Assembly (NCBI RefSeq): GCF_003989135.1
Contig: NZ_RYZZ01000015.1
Span: 1 to 64,000 of the forward strand
Length of the DNA: 64,000 bases
Reading direction: 5' to 3'
DNA from: Peribacillus cavernae
GTDB taxonomy: Bacteria > Bacillota > Bacilli > Bacillales > DSM-1321
Below the pieces are notes generated by a model. That model was given only the letters and a program-made list of their open reading frames with translations. It had not been told where the DNA came from and ran no database searches. Each line of letters begins with the position of its first letter. Position 1 is the stretch's first letter. A program made the position numbers and the translations under genes. Below are positions 26,020-34,477 of this stretch, one piece after another.

Positions 26020-26099
26020 GGCAAAGCGGAAGAAAAAATAAAAAAGCCAGGACGAGTCCTGACTACCCTAATGCAAGTTTACCATAAGGGGGCGTTCTG

Positions 26100-26303
26100 G
26101 TGGAAGCTGCTTACAAGAATGATATGATCGCTGAAATAGATTTGATGAACAATAAAAAACTATATTGTGTGAAGGATGGAATCCTGATTGAACATGACCT
26201 TCCTGATTATGGTGAGACATTGATTATTACCCTGGGAGGGAAGGTTGATAGATTGGAAACTACGGTAAAGAGGAAGGTCTGTAAGGGTGTTAATGGTGGG
26301 TAG
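26100..26303 (+). CDS. XtrA/YqaO-like small prophage protein
   Basis: The 67-residue product begins with GTG after a good AAGGGGGCG ribosome binding site. The stretch IAEIDLMNNKKLYCVKDGIL followed by LPDYGETLIITLGGKVDRLE fits the small XtrA/YqaO proteins of Bacillus PBSX/skin-type phage elements (about 65-70 residues, function unknown). The usual acidic end is replaced by a basic VKRKVCKGVNGG tail, which may be divergence or read-through of a deletion. No other phage genes are present, so it is probably a relic between the regulator gene and its target operon. Confidence 0.45.
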   Translation: MEAAYKNDMIAEIDLMNNKKLYCVKDGILIEHDLPDYGETLIITLGGKVDRLETTVKRKVCKGVNGG

Positions 26304-26361
26304 TTCAAGGTATTAAGGAGCAGTATGATAAATAACAGGCAAAAAACGAGCAGCCCGGCAA

Positions 26362-26408
26362 ATTTTGCAGAACAAATCGGCAAAAATTGCCGGGGTGTTC
26401 TGCAAAAT
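26362..26408. promoter_or_regulatory. inverted repeat, likely upstream activator site for the NtrC-type regulator
   Basis: A perfect 13-bp inverted repeat, ATTTTGCAGAACA (26362-26374) and TGTTCTGCAAAAT (26396-26408), encloses a second palindromic element GGCAAAAATTGCC. A further pair CCCGGCAA / TTGCCGGG (from 26355 and to 26394) overlaps it. The centre is about 97 bases upstream of the predicted sigma-54 start site, the usual distance of enhancer sites for NtrC-family activators. It is not followed by a T-tract, which argues against a terminator. That it binds the regulator encoded at 24456-25823 is inference from proximity. Confidence 0.6.
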
Positions 26409-26454
26409 CTATATTTAATCTTGAAAGCGCATACATTTAAAAGGATCCAGAGAT

Positions 26455-26473
26455 TTGGCATGGAATTTGCATG
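26455..26473 (+). promoter_or_regulatory. sigma-54 (-24/-12) promoter of the TAXI/ABC operon
   Basis: TTGGCATGGAATTTGCAT has the invariant GG (26457-26458) and GC (26469-26470) with exactly ten bases between them, and fits the sigma-54 consensus TGGCACN5TTGCA at nearly every position. Transcription should start near 26482, about 20 bases before the ATG of the TAXI gene. It lies next to a gene for a sigma-54 activator. Confidence 0.75.
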
Positions 26474-26502
26474 TATTTTACAACAAGAAAGGAGATTCAA
26501 AA

Positions 26503-27498
26503 ATGGAAAAACAGATACTCTTCGCAGGAGTCCTGCTGCTTTCCCTGTTACTGGCAGGGTGCTTGCCTGCGAATGGGACGCAGGAAATTCCTTCTCCTGC
26601 CCTTCAGAAGCAGTCATCTTCAAAAGATAAGAATGCCCTGATAATTGCGACAGGGGATATGTCAGGTGTCTACTTTTCCTTAGGACAAGCTATGGCTGAT
26701 ATGTATGAAAAATACAACGGAGCAGCTTCTGCCACTCAAATTACCAGCGCTTCTATTCAAAATGCGAGACTGACCAGTCAAAAGAAAGTTGAACTCGGTT
26801 TTGCTTCTGTGGATGTGCTTGACCGGGAAACACAGAAACCAGAAGATGCAGATAGCCGTACCAAGCTTCGGGCGCTTACCGGACTTTATGCTAACTACGT
26901 TCATATTGTGACAACAGAAAAAAGCGGTATCCGTTCTTTAAAGGATCTGTCCGGAAAACGAATCAGCCTAGGCTCGAACGAAAGTGGAACAAAACTAATT
27001 GCTGAACGAACACTTCTATCAGCTGGCCTGACCAAAAATGACATTCATAAGTACTTTTTTTCTTTCTCTCAATCGGCAGATGCCCTGCGTAACGGAACGA
27101 TCGATGCTGCCTTTTTTTCATCGGGTTTGCCAAATCCGGAGATCGCAACGCTTGCTGCACAATTGCCGATTACGCTCATTCCGATTCCTAAAGAAATTGT
27201 GGATCGCCTCCACGAGCAGTATGGCTTTTATATGGAAAGAGATATTCCACGTGAAACATATGGAATGAAGAGAAATATCGAAACGTTAGCTGTCAAAAAT
27301 GTACTGCTGACCTATCGTGATTTGCCGAAGCAAGAAGCTTACGAACTCGTTGATACTTTGTATACACACTTACCCGAACTGCAGCAAATACACCCAGCTG
27401 CCCGGGACATTAAGCTAACAGATGCAAAAACAGGCATTCCGCTCGATTTTCACCCTGGAGCCGTGAAATATTTTACCGAACATGAAATCATTCATTAA
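26503..27498 (+). CDS. TAXI-family (TRAP-associated) solute-binding lipoprotein
   Basis: The 331-residue product has a lipoprotein signal peptide (LLLSLLLAGC-LP) and the TAXI family core: ALIIATGDMSGVYFSLGQAM, SIQNARLTSQKKVELGFASVD, VHIVTTEKSGIRSLKDLSGK, GSNESGTKLIAERTLLSAG and the end motif IPLDFHPGAVKYFTE. TAXI proteins normally feed a TRAP permease (DctQM fusion), but none is encoded in this window; an ABC transporter with its own binding protein follows instead. The ATG at 26503 is preceded by GAAAGGAG. First gene behind the sigma-54 promoter. It may be a sensing partner, or work with a permease elsewhere. Confidence 0.82.
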   Translation: MEKQILFAGVLLLSLLLAGCLPANGTQEIPSPALQKQSSSKDKNALIIATGDMSGVYFSLGQAMADMYEKYNGAASATQITSASIQNARLTSQKKVELGFASVDVLDRETQKPEDADSRTKLRALTGLYANYVHIVTTEKSGIRSLKDLSGKRISLGSNESGTKLIAERTLLSAGLTKNDIHKYFFSFSQSADALRNGTIDAAFFSSGLPNPEIATLAAQLPITLIPIPKEIVDRLHEQYGFYMERDIPRETYGMKRNIETLAVKNVLLTYRDLPKQEAYELVDTLYTHLPELQQIHPAARDIKLTDAKTGIPLDFHPGAVKYFTEHEIIH

Positions 27499-27528
27499 AT
27501 ATTAAAAAAATCAGGGAGGTCAAAACAA

Positions 27529-28635
27529 ATGAAAAAAATGATCAGCTTACTTATTGTTCTGATGCTGGCGGCTCTTGCAGGCTGTGCTAATCCAACACCA
27601 CAAAAGCCTGGAGAGTCCAAACAGGCAAGTGGATCCAATGAAGGAGGAGGGGACAAGCAAATCACGATTGCAGGAAACGGCGGCGTAATTGAAAGAACCG
27701 TTCGTGATGTAATCGCTCCTAAATTCAAGGAAGAAACTGGCATTCAAGTAAATTACATATCTGGCCTATCTGGTGAAATTTTATCCAAGGTAGAGTTGCA
27801 GAAAAATGCGCCGCAAATTGACATTGCTTTCTTTGTTCCTGTCGATGTACAGCGTGCAATGGATAAAGGGCTTACTGAAACGATTGACGAAACAAACGTT
27901 GCGAATATGAAAAAGGTAGATTCACGGTTTGTTGCGGTTGACAAGGCAGCGGCACCGGCATTTGGGCTTGTGATCGCTCCTGGTTATAACACCGAGACTT
28001 TTAAAAAGAACGACCTTAAACCGATTGAATCATGGAATGACTTAATTTCTCCTGATTATAAAGGAAAAACGGCTTTTTCTGATATCAACAATGATTGGGG
28101 CTTTAACACTCTCAATGCGCTGGCAATGGCAAATGGCGGAAGCACCGACAACATGGAGCCCGGTTTTGAAAAAGCGAAAGAGCTTGCTGGTTATTCCAGT
28201 ACTTTTTATAAAAATTCAACCCAAATGATGCCGGCGATACAGCAGGGTGCCGCTGATGTCACAGTAATGGGAAGCTATGCGATAGCTGAACTGGCAGCTT
28301 CCGGTGTGCCGATTAAAATGGCCGTGCCAAAAGAAGGAGTGCCGCTCCAAGCATTCAGCGCCGCCCTTGTGAAAAACACGCCGCGTGAACAGGAAGCGAT
28401 TGACTTCATCAACTATCTAATTAGTGAAGAATCACAAAAGTTGATTGCGGACAAGGGTTTTTACCCGGTTGTCGACGGAATGAAAATACCAGAAAAATAT
28501 GAAGGTTCTATAGGGCTTAAAGAAACAGATAAAACATTCAAGCCTGATTTTGCGAAATTCGCGGAAATTCGCGCTGAATGGTCAGATAAATGGTCAAAAG
28601 AAGTAACCCCCGAGCTTGGCAAACTACTTAAATAA
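27529..28635 (+). CDS. ABC transporter substrate-binding lipoprotein (PotD/Fbp-like)
   Basis: The 368-residue lipoprotein (LAALAGC-AN) has the two-lobed type II binding-protein pattern: ITIAGNGGVIERTVRDVIAP, FKEETGIQVNYISGLSGEIL, PQIDIAFFVPVDVQRAMDKG, ESWNDLISPDYKGKTAFSD and AIDFINYLISEESQKLIADK. It resembles the spermidine/putrescine, ferric iron and phosphonate binding proteins of this superfamily; the ligand cannot be told from the sequence. It has a GGGAGG ribosome binding site, lies 30 bases after the TAXI gene and is followed by its ATPase and two permeases. Confidence 0.82.
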   Translation: MKKMISLLIVLMLAALAGCANPTPQKPGESKQASGSNEGGGDKQITIAGNGGVIERTVRDVIAPKFKEETGIQVNYISGLSGEILSKVELQKNAPQIDIAFFVPVDVQRAMDKGLTETIDETNVANMKKVDSRFVAVDKAAAPAFGLVIAPGYNTETFKKNDLKPIESWNDLISPDYKGKTAFSDINNDWGFNTLNALAMANGGSTDNMEPGFEKAKELAGYSSTFYKNSTQMMPAIQQGAADVTVMGSYAIAELAASGVPIKMAVPKEGVPLQAFSAALVKNTPREQEAIDFINYLISEESQKLIADKGFYPVVDGMKIPEKYEGSIGLKETDKTFKPDFAKFAEIRAEWSDKWSKEVTPELGKLLK

Positions 28636-28662
28636 TAGGTAAGAAAGGTGGGATTTCTTCTC

Positions 28663-29766
28663 ATGCAAGCTATTAAAAACGATGTGGAGATAAAAGGTGC
28701 ATTTAAACAATATGGGTCCAATATCGTATTGAACGGGATTAACCTAGGTGTAAAACAGGGGGAGCTGCTCACCCTGCTCGGACCATCCGGCTGTGGCAAA
28801 ACAACGACACTAAACCTTATCGCCGGCTTTCTCGAAGCAGATGAAGGAGATGTCTATATTAAAGGGAAAAAGGTGACAAAGGTACCGCCATTTAAGCGTG
28901 ATCTAGGAATGGTCTTCCAGACATATTCCCTTTTCCCTCATATGACTGTCTATGAAAATCTGAGCTTTGGATTGAAGCTGCGAAAGGTCGCAAAGCCGGA
29001 ACAAAAAAAGAAAATTGACCGCGCCCTTGAACTCGTAAAGATGTCTGGTCTTGAAAACCGCTATCCCCGGGAGTTATCCGGGGGACAACGCCAGCGTGTA
29101 GCGATATCCAGAGCACTTGTGGTAGAACCCGAATTGCTGCTGCTTGATGAGCCTCTTTCCAATCTGGATGCGAAATTACGTCATGAACTGCGTGCGGAGA
29201 TCAAACGCTTACAGAAGGAGATTGGTGTTACAACCATTTTCGTGACACATGATCAGGAAGAGGCGCTCTCGATATCGGACAGGGTAGTTGTCATGAATGC
29301 GGGGAAAATTGAGCAAATCAGTTCGCCAACCTCGATTTATAATCATCCTGATACAGAGTTTGTTTTCCAATTCATCGGCAAATCCAACAGCTTTGAGGGG
29401 AAAATTACGTCAGTGGACAGCCGAAAAATCTCCGTACAAATGGAGAATGAGATAACGCATGTTGATGTGGGAAATATCATGGGTACCGACCGTGCCTGCA
29501 AGGTTGGAGACGAAGTGAAGCTTTACATTCGGCCGGAAAAAATATGCATTGCTGCTGCTGCAGAGAATGTTTCAGGGTTATCCCTGGATTTGCACAAAGC
29601 AAGCATAACCCAGTTAAACTACCTGGGTACTTCTTGGGAAGTGGCTGTATCCCTGCTTGGTAAACCGCTGCAGATCCTTACGCCTGATTTTGATTCTTCA
29701 TGGCAGGCAGGAAGTGAGGTGTATGTCGGATGGAGCCCGTCAGACATTATGCTGATCAAGAAATAA
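28663..29766 (+). CDS. ABC transporter ATP-binding protein (PotA-like)
   Basis: The roughly 367-residue ATPase has Walker A GPSGCGKTT, the Q-loop VFQTYSLFPHM, signature LSGGQRQRVAIS, Walker B LLLLDEPLSNLD and the switch histidine in FVTHDQEEA. A C-terminal TOBE-type regulatory domain starts near residue 245 (KITSVDSRKISVQM). ATG 28663 is preferred, 11 bases after AAGGTGG; a GTG at 28648 is also in frame. It energises the two permeases that follow. Confidence 0.85.
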   Translation: MQAIKNDVEIKGAFKQYGSNIVLNGINLGVKQGELLTLLGPSGCGKTTTLNLIAGFLEADEGDVYIKGKKVTKVPPFKRDLGMVFQTYSLFPHMTVYENLSFGLKLRKVAKPEQKKKIDRALELVKMSGLENRYPRELSGGQRQRVAISRALVVEPELLLLDEPLSNLDAKLRHELRAEIKRLQKEIGVTTIFVTHDQEEALSISDRVVVMNAGKIEQISSPTSIYNHPDTEFVFQFIGKSNSFEGKITSVDSRKISVQMENEITHVDVGNIMGTDRACKVGDEVKLYIRPEKICIAAAAENVSGLSLDLHKASITQLNYLGTSWEVAVSLLGKPLQILTPDFDSSWQAGSEVYVGWSPSDIMLIKK

Positions 29767-30677
29767 ATCAAGAACCAAACACAGGAGCGAATCTGCAAAA
29801 GACGCCTAAGAATAAGAAAAGAAGAAGCTGGGGTCCGGGGCTTCTTCTCCTTCTCCCGATTCTGTTGTTTATCTTTGGCTTTTTTATAGTTCCGATGTTG
29901 TACATTCTTTATTTGAGCTTTATTACAACAGACGAAATAGGCGGTACAACAGCAGCTTACAGCCTGAAAAACTACGCGCAATTTTTCACGGACAGCTATT
30001 ATTTGTCATCTCTTTGGTTAACGGTGAAGATAAGTCTGTATACTGTCATTCTTTCCCTTCTCCTTGCCTATCCGGTTGCACTGACAATGGCAAAGAGCTC
30101 GCCGCGTGTCCGCGGCTATATCGCTTTGTTGATCGCCTCACCGCTTTTGGTCAGTATCGTTGTCCGTAATTTCGGCTGGTATCTCTTGTTATTGCCGAAC
30201 GGGACGATTAACCAAACCCTGATGTCGCTTGGGATTATCAATGCTCCGCTAAAGCTGCTATTTTCAGAGCTTGGAGTCGTCATCGGTCTCTCGAATGCGT
30301 ATCTGCCCTTTATGATCCTGGCGATTGCAACCAGCCTGTACAATATCGACCCGTCCTTGGAGAAGGCGAGTGCTATCCTTGGAGCAAGCCCACTCCGAAG
30401 CTTTTTCTCGATTACACTGCCGCTCAGCCTGCCGGGCATCGTGTCTGGGTGCGTGCTTGTGTTTAGTCTGTCTATGAGTGCATATGTGACACCAGCTCTC
30501 ATGGGAGGGGCGAATGTACCGATGATGCCAGTGGTTGCGTACGATCAGATTAATAATCTGCTCCGCTGGACGTTTGGTTCCGCGATTTCATATGTCCTTC
30601 TCGCTACAACGCTCATCACTGTAATCGTTTTTACGCGTACATTTGAAAGAGGAAAATTTAAGGAGGTGTTCCGATGA
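29730..30677 (+). CDS. ABC transporter permease, PotB-like
   Basis: The 315-residue membrane protein has a basic N-terminus (KKRRSWGPGLLLLLPILLF) and six predicted helices. The EAA coupling loop SLEKASAILGASPLRSFFSI lies near residue 210. Its start overlaps the ATPase gene by 37 bases, with GAGGTG about nine bases upstream of ATG. It pairs with the second permease at 30674, which it overlaps by four bases. Confidence 0.82.
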   Translation: MEPVRHYADQEINQEPNTGANLQKTPKNKKRRSWGPGLLLLLPILLFIFGFFIVPMLYILYLSFITTDEIGGTTAAYSLKNYAQFFTDSYYLSSLWLTVKISLYTVILSLLLAYPVALTMAKSSPRVRGYIALLIASPLLVSIVVRNFGWYLLLLPNGTINQTLMSLGIINAPLKLLFSELGVVIGLSNAYLPFMILAIATSLYNIDPSLEKASAILGASPLRSFFSITLPLSLPGIVSGCVLVFSLSMSAYVTPALMGGANVPMMPVVAYDQINNLLRWTFGSAISYVLLATTLITVIVFTRTFERGKFKEVFR

Positions 30678-31474
30678 TGAAAAGTCTTGGCAAACTGCGC
30701 ATGGCTGCAGCTGTAATAACGATCATATACATTTTGATTCCGCTTATTGTGGTCATTCCCGCTTCGTTTACCAGCGCAAACTATCCAAGTTTTCCGGCAG
30801 AGGGCTTCTCCTTTCAATGGTATACGGAGCTTCTGAATCGTCCTGAGTTCGTGGAGGCGATGGTAAATAGCGTAAAATTCGCGCTGCTGGCAGCCTTCTT
30901 TTCCGTAGTATTCGGCACGCTTGGGGCGCTTGCGATTGCGAAGTATGACATACCGGGCAAAGCCTATCTTACTTCACTTTTGACCTCGCCATTAAGCGTG
31001 CCGCAGCTCGTGCTCGGGATAGCACTGCTGATTTACTTTACACCGATGATGCTCGCTGGTACATCGACAGGATTTTTACTTGCTCATATCGTCATTTGTA
31101 TCCCTTACGTCATCAGGCTCGTTCTAACCGGTCTCAGCGGCTTTGATTACAATCTTGAGCGGGCAGCGGCTATCTTAGGAGCTAATCCGGTGGTGGTATT
31201 CTGGAAAGTGACACTGCCGCTCATCCGACCGGCAATCATTTCAGGAGGCTTGTTCGCCTTTCTTACATCTTTTGATAATGTAACCGTGTCCTTATTCATG
31301 GTTTCGCCGGACATGCGCACATTGCCGATTGAGATTTTTTCACAGATGCAGGATGCCTATAATCCGATCGTTGCCTCCGTTTCCAGTTTGGTTATTTTCA
31401 TCTCTGTCATTTTGATTATTATTCTTGAAAAATTACAGGGAGTAGGAAAGGTGTTTGGCGGCTCTCACTCATAA
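30674..31474 (+). CDS. ABC transporter permease, PotC-like
   Basis: The 266-residue permease has six helices and the EAA loop LERAAAILGANPVVVFWKVT near residue 160. It begins within the stop region of the previous gene (ATGATGA overlap) with AAGGAGG upstream. It completes the binding protein-ATPase-permease-permease set and is the last gene of the sigma-54 operon, since a 14-bp inverted repeat follows at 31528. Confidence 0.82.
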   Translation: MMKSLGKLRMAAAVITIIYILIPLIVVIPASFTSANYPSFPAEGFSFQWYTELLNRPEFVEAMVNSVKFALLAAFFSVVFGTLGALAIAKYDIPGKAYLTSLLTSPLSVPQLVLGIALLIYFTPMMLAGTSTGFLLAHIVICIPYVIRLVLTGLSGFDYNLERAAAILGANPVVVFWKVTLPLIRPAIISGGLFAFLTSFDNVTVSLFMVSPDMRTLPIEIFSQMQDAYNPIVASVSSLVIFISVILIIILEKLQGVGKVFGGSHS

Positions 31475-31527
31475 TCAGTTTTTTGAGGTGAGATTTGGAT
31501 TAGAATGGAGCAATTAAACGGAAAAAG

Positions 31528-31572
31528 TGTAGAACGATTTCTATGCCATAATGGCTCGGAAATCGTTCTACA
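31528..31572. repeat. perfect 14-bp inverted repeat at the end of the operon
   Basis: TGTAGAACGATTTC (31528-31541) and GAAATCGTTCTACA (31559-31572) form a long perfect stem with a 17-base loop. There is only a weak T/A-rich tail, so it could be a terminator of the ABC operon or a structured 3' end. The rest of 31475-31733 shows nothing recognisable. Confidence 0.6.
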
Positions 31573-31733
31573 TATAAAAATCAGATAAATGTTTGCTTTA
31601 TTTCTCTCCTTGGAAGAGTAGGTCTACGAGAGTCTCTACCAGAATATCAAGATTTTTTTAGGAATAGTGTCAATGAATTTAAAAAATGCAAGCATTCTTA
31701 TGTCATACAATTAGCAGGCAGGAAGGAGTTATC

Positions 31734-32519
31734 ATGATGGACTTGGGGTTAAAAGGAAAAGTTGCTCTAATCACAGGGGCGAGTAAAGGTATCGGATTGG
31801 AAACTGCCCTTCATTTAGCCTATGAAGGAGCGAAAGTCGCCATATGTGCCAGAAATAAGGAAAACCTTAAGGCTGCAGCAGCACTTATCTTTGAAAAGAC
31901 AGGCGCCGAAGTATTACATGTCGAAGCAGATATGACTCTGGAAGAGGATTGCAAACGGGCAGTGACCCAGTCAGCCGAACACTTTGGACGCTTGGATATT
32001 GTCATAAACAACGCAGGTACCTCTTCAGTCCATCCATTTGAGAAAGTGGGGACTGATCTTTGGCAGCAGGATCTCGATTTGAAATTATTTGGCGCGATCC
32101 ATTGTTCACGCTACGCACTGCCTTATATGCGGCAAGTGGGCGGCGGTGCAATCGTCAACGTGACAGCTGCTATTGGCAAGACCCCGCCAGCTTCCTCTTT
32201 GCCTACCACTGTGAGCCGGGCAGCAGGTATGGCTCTTACAAAAGCAATGAGCAAAGATCTTGGCCCCGATAACATTCGTGTAAACACAGTATGTATTGGG
32301 CTGATCAGAAGTGATCAGATTGAAAAAAAGTGGAAACAGGAAGCACCTGAACTGACATGGGAAAAATACGGAAAAAACCCAAGCCATCATATCCCTCTCG
32401 GACGGATAGGGAACACCAAGGAGGCAGCTAAAGTGATTACTTTTCTTGTTTCAGATGCAGCTTCCTATGTAACGGGGACGGCGGTTAATATTGATGGGGG
32501 GAGATCGGGAGCTTTGTAA
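31734..32519 (+). CDS. short-chain dehydrogenase/reductase (SDR) protein lacking the canonical catalytic Tyr/Lys
   Basis: The 261-residue product has the SDR cofactor signature TGASKGIG (about residues 14-21), the structural NNAG (about 91-94) and the C-terminal VTGTAVNIDGG. Where classical SDRs have Ser and Tyr-x-x-x-Lys, it reads NVTAAIGKTPPASSLPTTVS followed by RAA, so the Tyr position is Thr and the Lys position is Arg. Similar divergent SDRs are annotated as 3-oxoacyl-ACP reductases, but their activity is uncertain. The ATG 31734 follows AAGGAG; the longer frame upstream has no ribosome binding site. It is monocistronic. Confidence 0.8.
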   Translation: MMDLGLKGKVALITGASKGIGLETALHLAYEGAKVAICARNKENLKAAAALIFEKTGAEVLHVEADMTLEEDCKRAVTQSAEHFGRLDIVINNAGTSSVHPFEKVGTDLWQQDLDLKLFGAIHCSRYALPYMRQVGGGAIVNVTAAIGKTPPASSLPTTVSRAAGMALTKAMSKDLGPDNIRVNTVCIGLIRSDQIEKKWKQEAPELTWEKYGKNPSHHIPLGRIGNTKEAAKVITFLVSDAASYVTGTAVNIDGGRSGAL

Positions 32520-32696
32520 AAACTTTATATGTTTTATATCGAACCGGGTAGATCTGATAGAGCTGGCATTCTTGAGATTTTGTCTATATCCTTACCGTTT
32601 ATTACACTGATTAATAAGGGGTTAATACTATGGTTACTCACACTTAAAGCCCTCCAATCCACTTTATTTGTGCAGATACCTCTATTAGTTTTTACA

Positions 32697-32882
32697 TCAA
32701 TCTTTCTTTAATTCGTCTAATTGTTTATAAAGGGTTTTTAGTTCCAATTCGATGTCATCAAGCTGTTTTTGCAAGGGGGAGATGTTCCCGCCTACGGATT
32801 CTAATTTCTCCAAATCATTTTGCAAACGAACGTAGTCAGCTTTCATATCTTGAATATTATATTCAACATCAGCCTTGTTCAT
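32697..32882 (-). CDS. SE1832-family small protein
   Basis: The 61-residue product (MNKADVEYNIQDMKADYVRL, then QNDLEKLESVGGN and a C-terminal LKTLYKQLDELKKD) is a short charged coiled-coil-like protein of the SE1832 family of Firmicutes, function unknown. AGGTG-type ribosome binding sequence lies upstream on the minus strand (complement of CACCTCATTTCC near 32889). Two degraded copies exist at 22001-22172 and 37972-38019, so this small gene family has been spreading or shedding copies in this region. Confidence 0.75.
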   Translation of the reverse strand: MNKADVEYNIQDMKADYVRLQNDLEKLESVGGNISPLQKQLDDIELELKTLYKQLDELKKD

Positions 32883-33012
32883 AGTTACACCTCATTTCCT
32901 TATCCCTTATTCATACCATAAACATGCACTCATGCACCACGAAAAAGTGCGCTGTCTGCCTGAGTTTTTGGCAAAGGTAAAAATTTTCTCAGAAAAACAA
33001 TTGTAATAGAAG

Positions 33013-33053
33013 CCAGACAAAGTCCAAAACTTTGGAAGGTATCTGGTTTTTTT
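33013..33053 (+). terminator. terminator upstream of the liv operon
   Basis: CCAGA (33013) pairs with TCTGG (33042), with an inner stem AAAGT/ACTTT, followed by TTTTTTT. It isolates the liv promoter from upstream transcription. Confidence 0.6.
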
Positions 33054-33131
33054 AGTTTCTCTTTCTGGAGCTATCGAATATATCCACGGGTCGGTTGTTT
33101 TTGGAGTATATTAAAGATTCTCAATATTATA

Positions 33132-33160
33132 TTTACATTGTAGTTATTATGCTATTTAAT
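33132..33160 (+). promoter_or_regulatory. candidate promoter of the liv operon
   Basis: TTTACA (33132-33137) and TTTAAT (33155-33160) are 17 bases apart and lie about 43 bases before the livJ ATG. The -10 is a weak match, so this is a suggestion. Confidence 0.4.
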
Positions 33161-33202
33161 AGATATAGGTTTTACAATTACTATTAAAATAGGGGGAAAG
33201 AC

Positions 33203-34354
33203 ATGAGACAGATAGGTAAAAAATCTCTAGTGTTAATTTCTGCACTTATGCTTGTATTATTAGCAGCTTGTGGTGGAAATAGTTCACAATCAAGTGGGGA
33301 AGGAGATAAAGGCGGTACCATTAATGCGAAAATTGGAGTTATTTCTTATTTAACAGGTCCAGGAGCTGCCTATGGAGAAGCGATTACAAACGGATTCAAA
33401 TTAGCTCAAAAAGAAATTAACGAAAAAGGAAAAGTAAACATCGAACTAGTTATTGAAGATTCCGCTGGGAAACAAGAACAAGCTTTATCCGCTTCACAAA
33501 AACTAATGAGTGATGATGAAATCGTTGCTCTGTTAGGACCAACATTAAGTACAGAAATGAATGTTGTTGGACCTGAAGCAGATTTAAATGGAATTCCAAT
33601 TATGGGTACATCAACTACAGCGGAAGGTATCCCGCAAATTGGTGAATATGTATTTAGAAATTCAATTCCTGAAGCACTAGCCATTCCAGTTGCCATGGAA
33701 AAAGCAGTGAAGAAATACGATGTAAAAAAGGTCGCTCTTATTTATGGGAATGACGATGTGTTTACAAAGTCAGGCTTTGACACAATGAAAGAAGAAGTAG
33801 AAAAAATGGACCTTGAAGTCGTAACGACTCAAACATTCCAAAAAGGGCAATCAGACTATAATGCTCAATTAACGAAAATTAAAGGACTTAATCCTGATTT
33901 AATTTTAGCTTCAGCTTTATACAATGAAGGTGCTGTTATTATGGATCAAGCTAGAAAAATGGGGATTACAGTACCGTTTGTGGGTGGGAATGGTTTTAAC
34001 TCACCTGAAGTTATTAATATCGCTGGAAAAGCTGCTGATGGATTATTCGTTGCTACGCCTTGGTTCTCTGAAAAAGAAGATCCAAAGGTACAAGAATTTA
34101 TTAAAAAGTATGAAACAGAATATGGTAAAAAGCCAGATCAATTTGCAGCTCAAGCATACGATGCGCTTTATATTATGGCTGAAGGATTGAAAAATGCTGG
34201 CGAAGCAGACCGTGATGCACTTCGTGATGCACTTGCAGAAATTAAAGACCTAGAAGGAATTTTAGGATCATTCTCATTTGATAAAGACGGAGATGTTGAA
34301 ATGGATCCAATTGTTTTAACAATCAAGGACGGAAAGTTCCAAATCTTCGAATAG
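33203..34354 (+). CDS. livJ: branched-chain amino acid-type ABC transporter substrate-binding lipoprotein
   Basis: The 383-residue lipoprotein (signal ending LLAAC-GG) has the type I leucine/isoleucine/valine-binding fold: IGVISYLTGPGAAYGEAITN, DSAGKQEQALSASQKLMSDD, ALLGPTLSTEMNVVGPEADL and GTSTTAEGIPQIGEYVFRNS. Ligands of this family also include amides and urea, so leucine-type substrates are probable but not certain. The ATG follows AGGGGGAAAG. It is first in a five-gene operon; a stable hairpin in the 204-base gap before livH may favour extra binding-protein mRNA. Confidence 0.85.
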   Translation: MRQIGKKSLVLISALMLVLLAACGGNSSQSSGEGDKGGTINAKIGVISYLTGPGAAYGEAITNGFKLAQKEINEKGKVNIELVIEDSAGKQEQALSASQKLMSDDEIVALLGPTLSTEMNVVGPEADLNGIPIMGTSTTAEGIPQIGEYVFRNSIPEALAIPVAMEKAVKKYDVKKVALIYGNDDVFTKSGFDTMKEEVEKMDLEVVTTQTFQKGQSDYNAQLTKIKGLNPDLILASALYNEGAVIMDQARKMGITVPFVGGNGFNSPEVINIAGKAADGLFVATPWFSEKEDPKVQEFIKKYETEYGKKPDQFAAQAYDALYIMAEGLKNAGEADRDALRDALAEIKDLEGILGSFSFDKDGDVEMDPIVLTIKDGKFQIFE

Positions 34355-34477
34355 TTAGTTGTAATATTCTGTAAAATACCTTTATAAGTACAAGTTTCTA
34401 TTGATAAGATGATCGTGTTGCCGCTCTATGGATTACCGAAGAATAAATGTATGTGTAAATCGAATAGCAGTGTATGT

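Noticed and set aside
26325-26630. 101-codon plus-strand ORF
   Set aside because: It spans the inverted repeat and the sigma-54 promoter and overlaps the TAXI lipoprotein gene in another frame.
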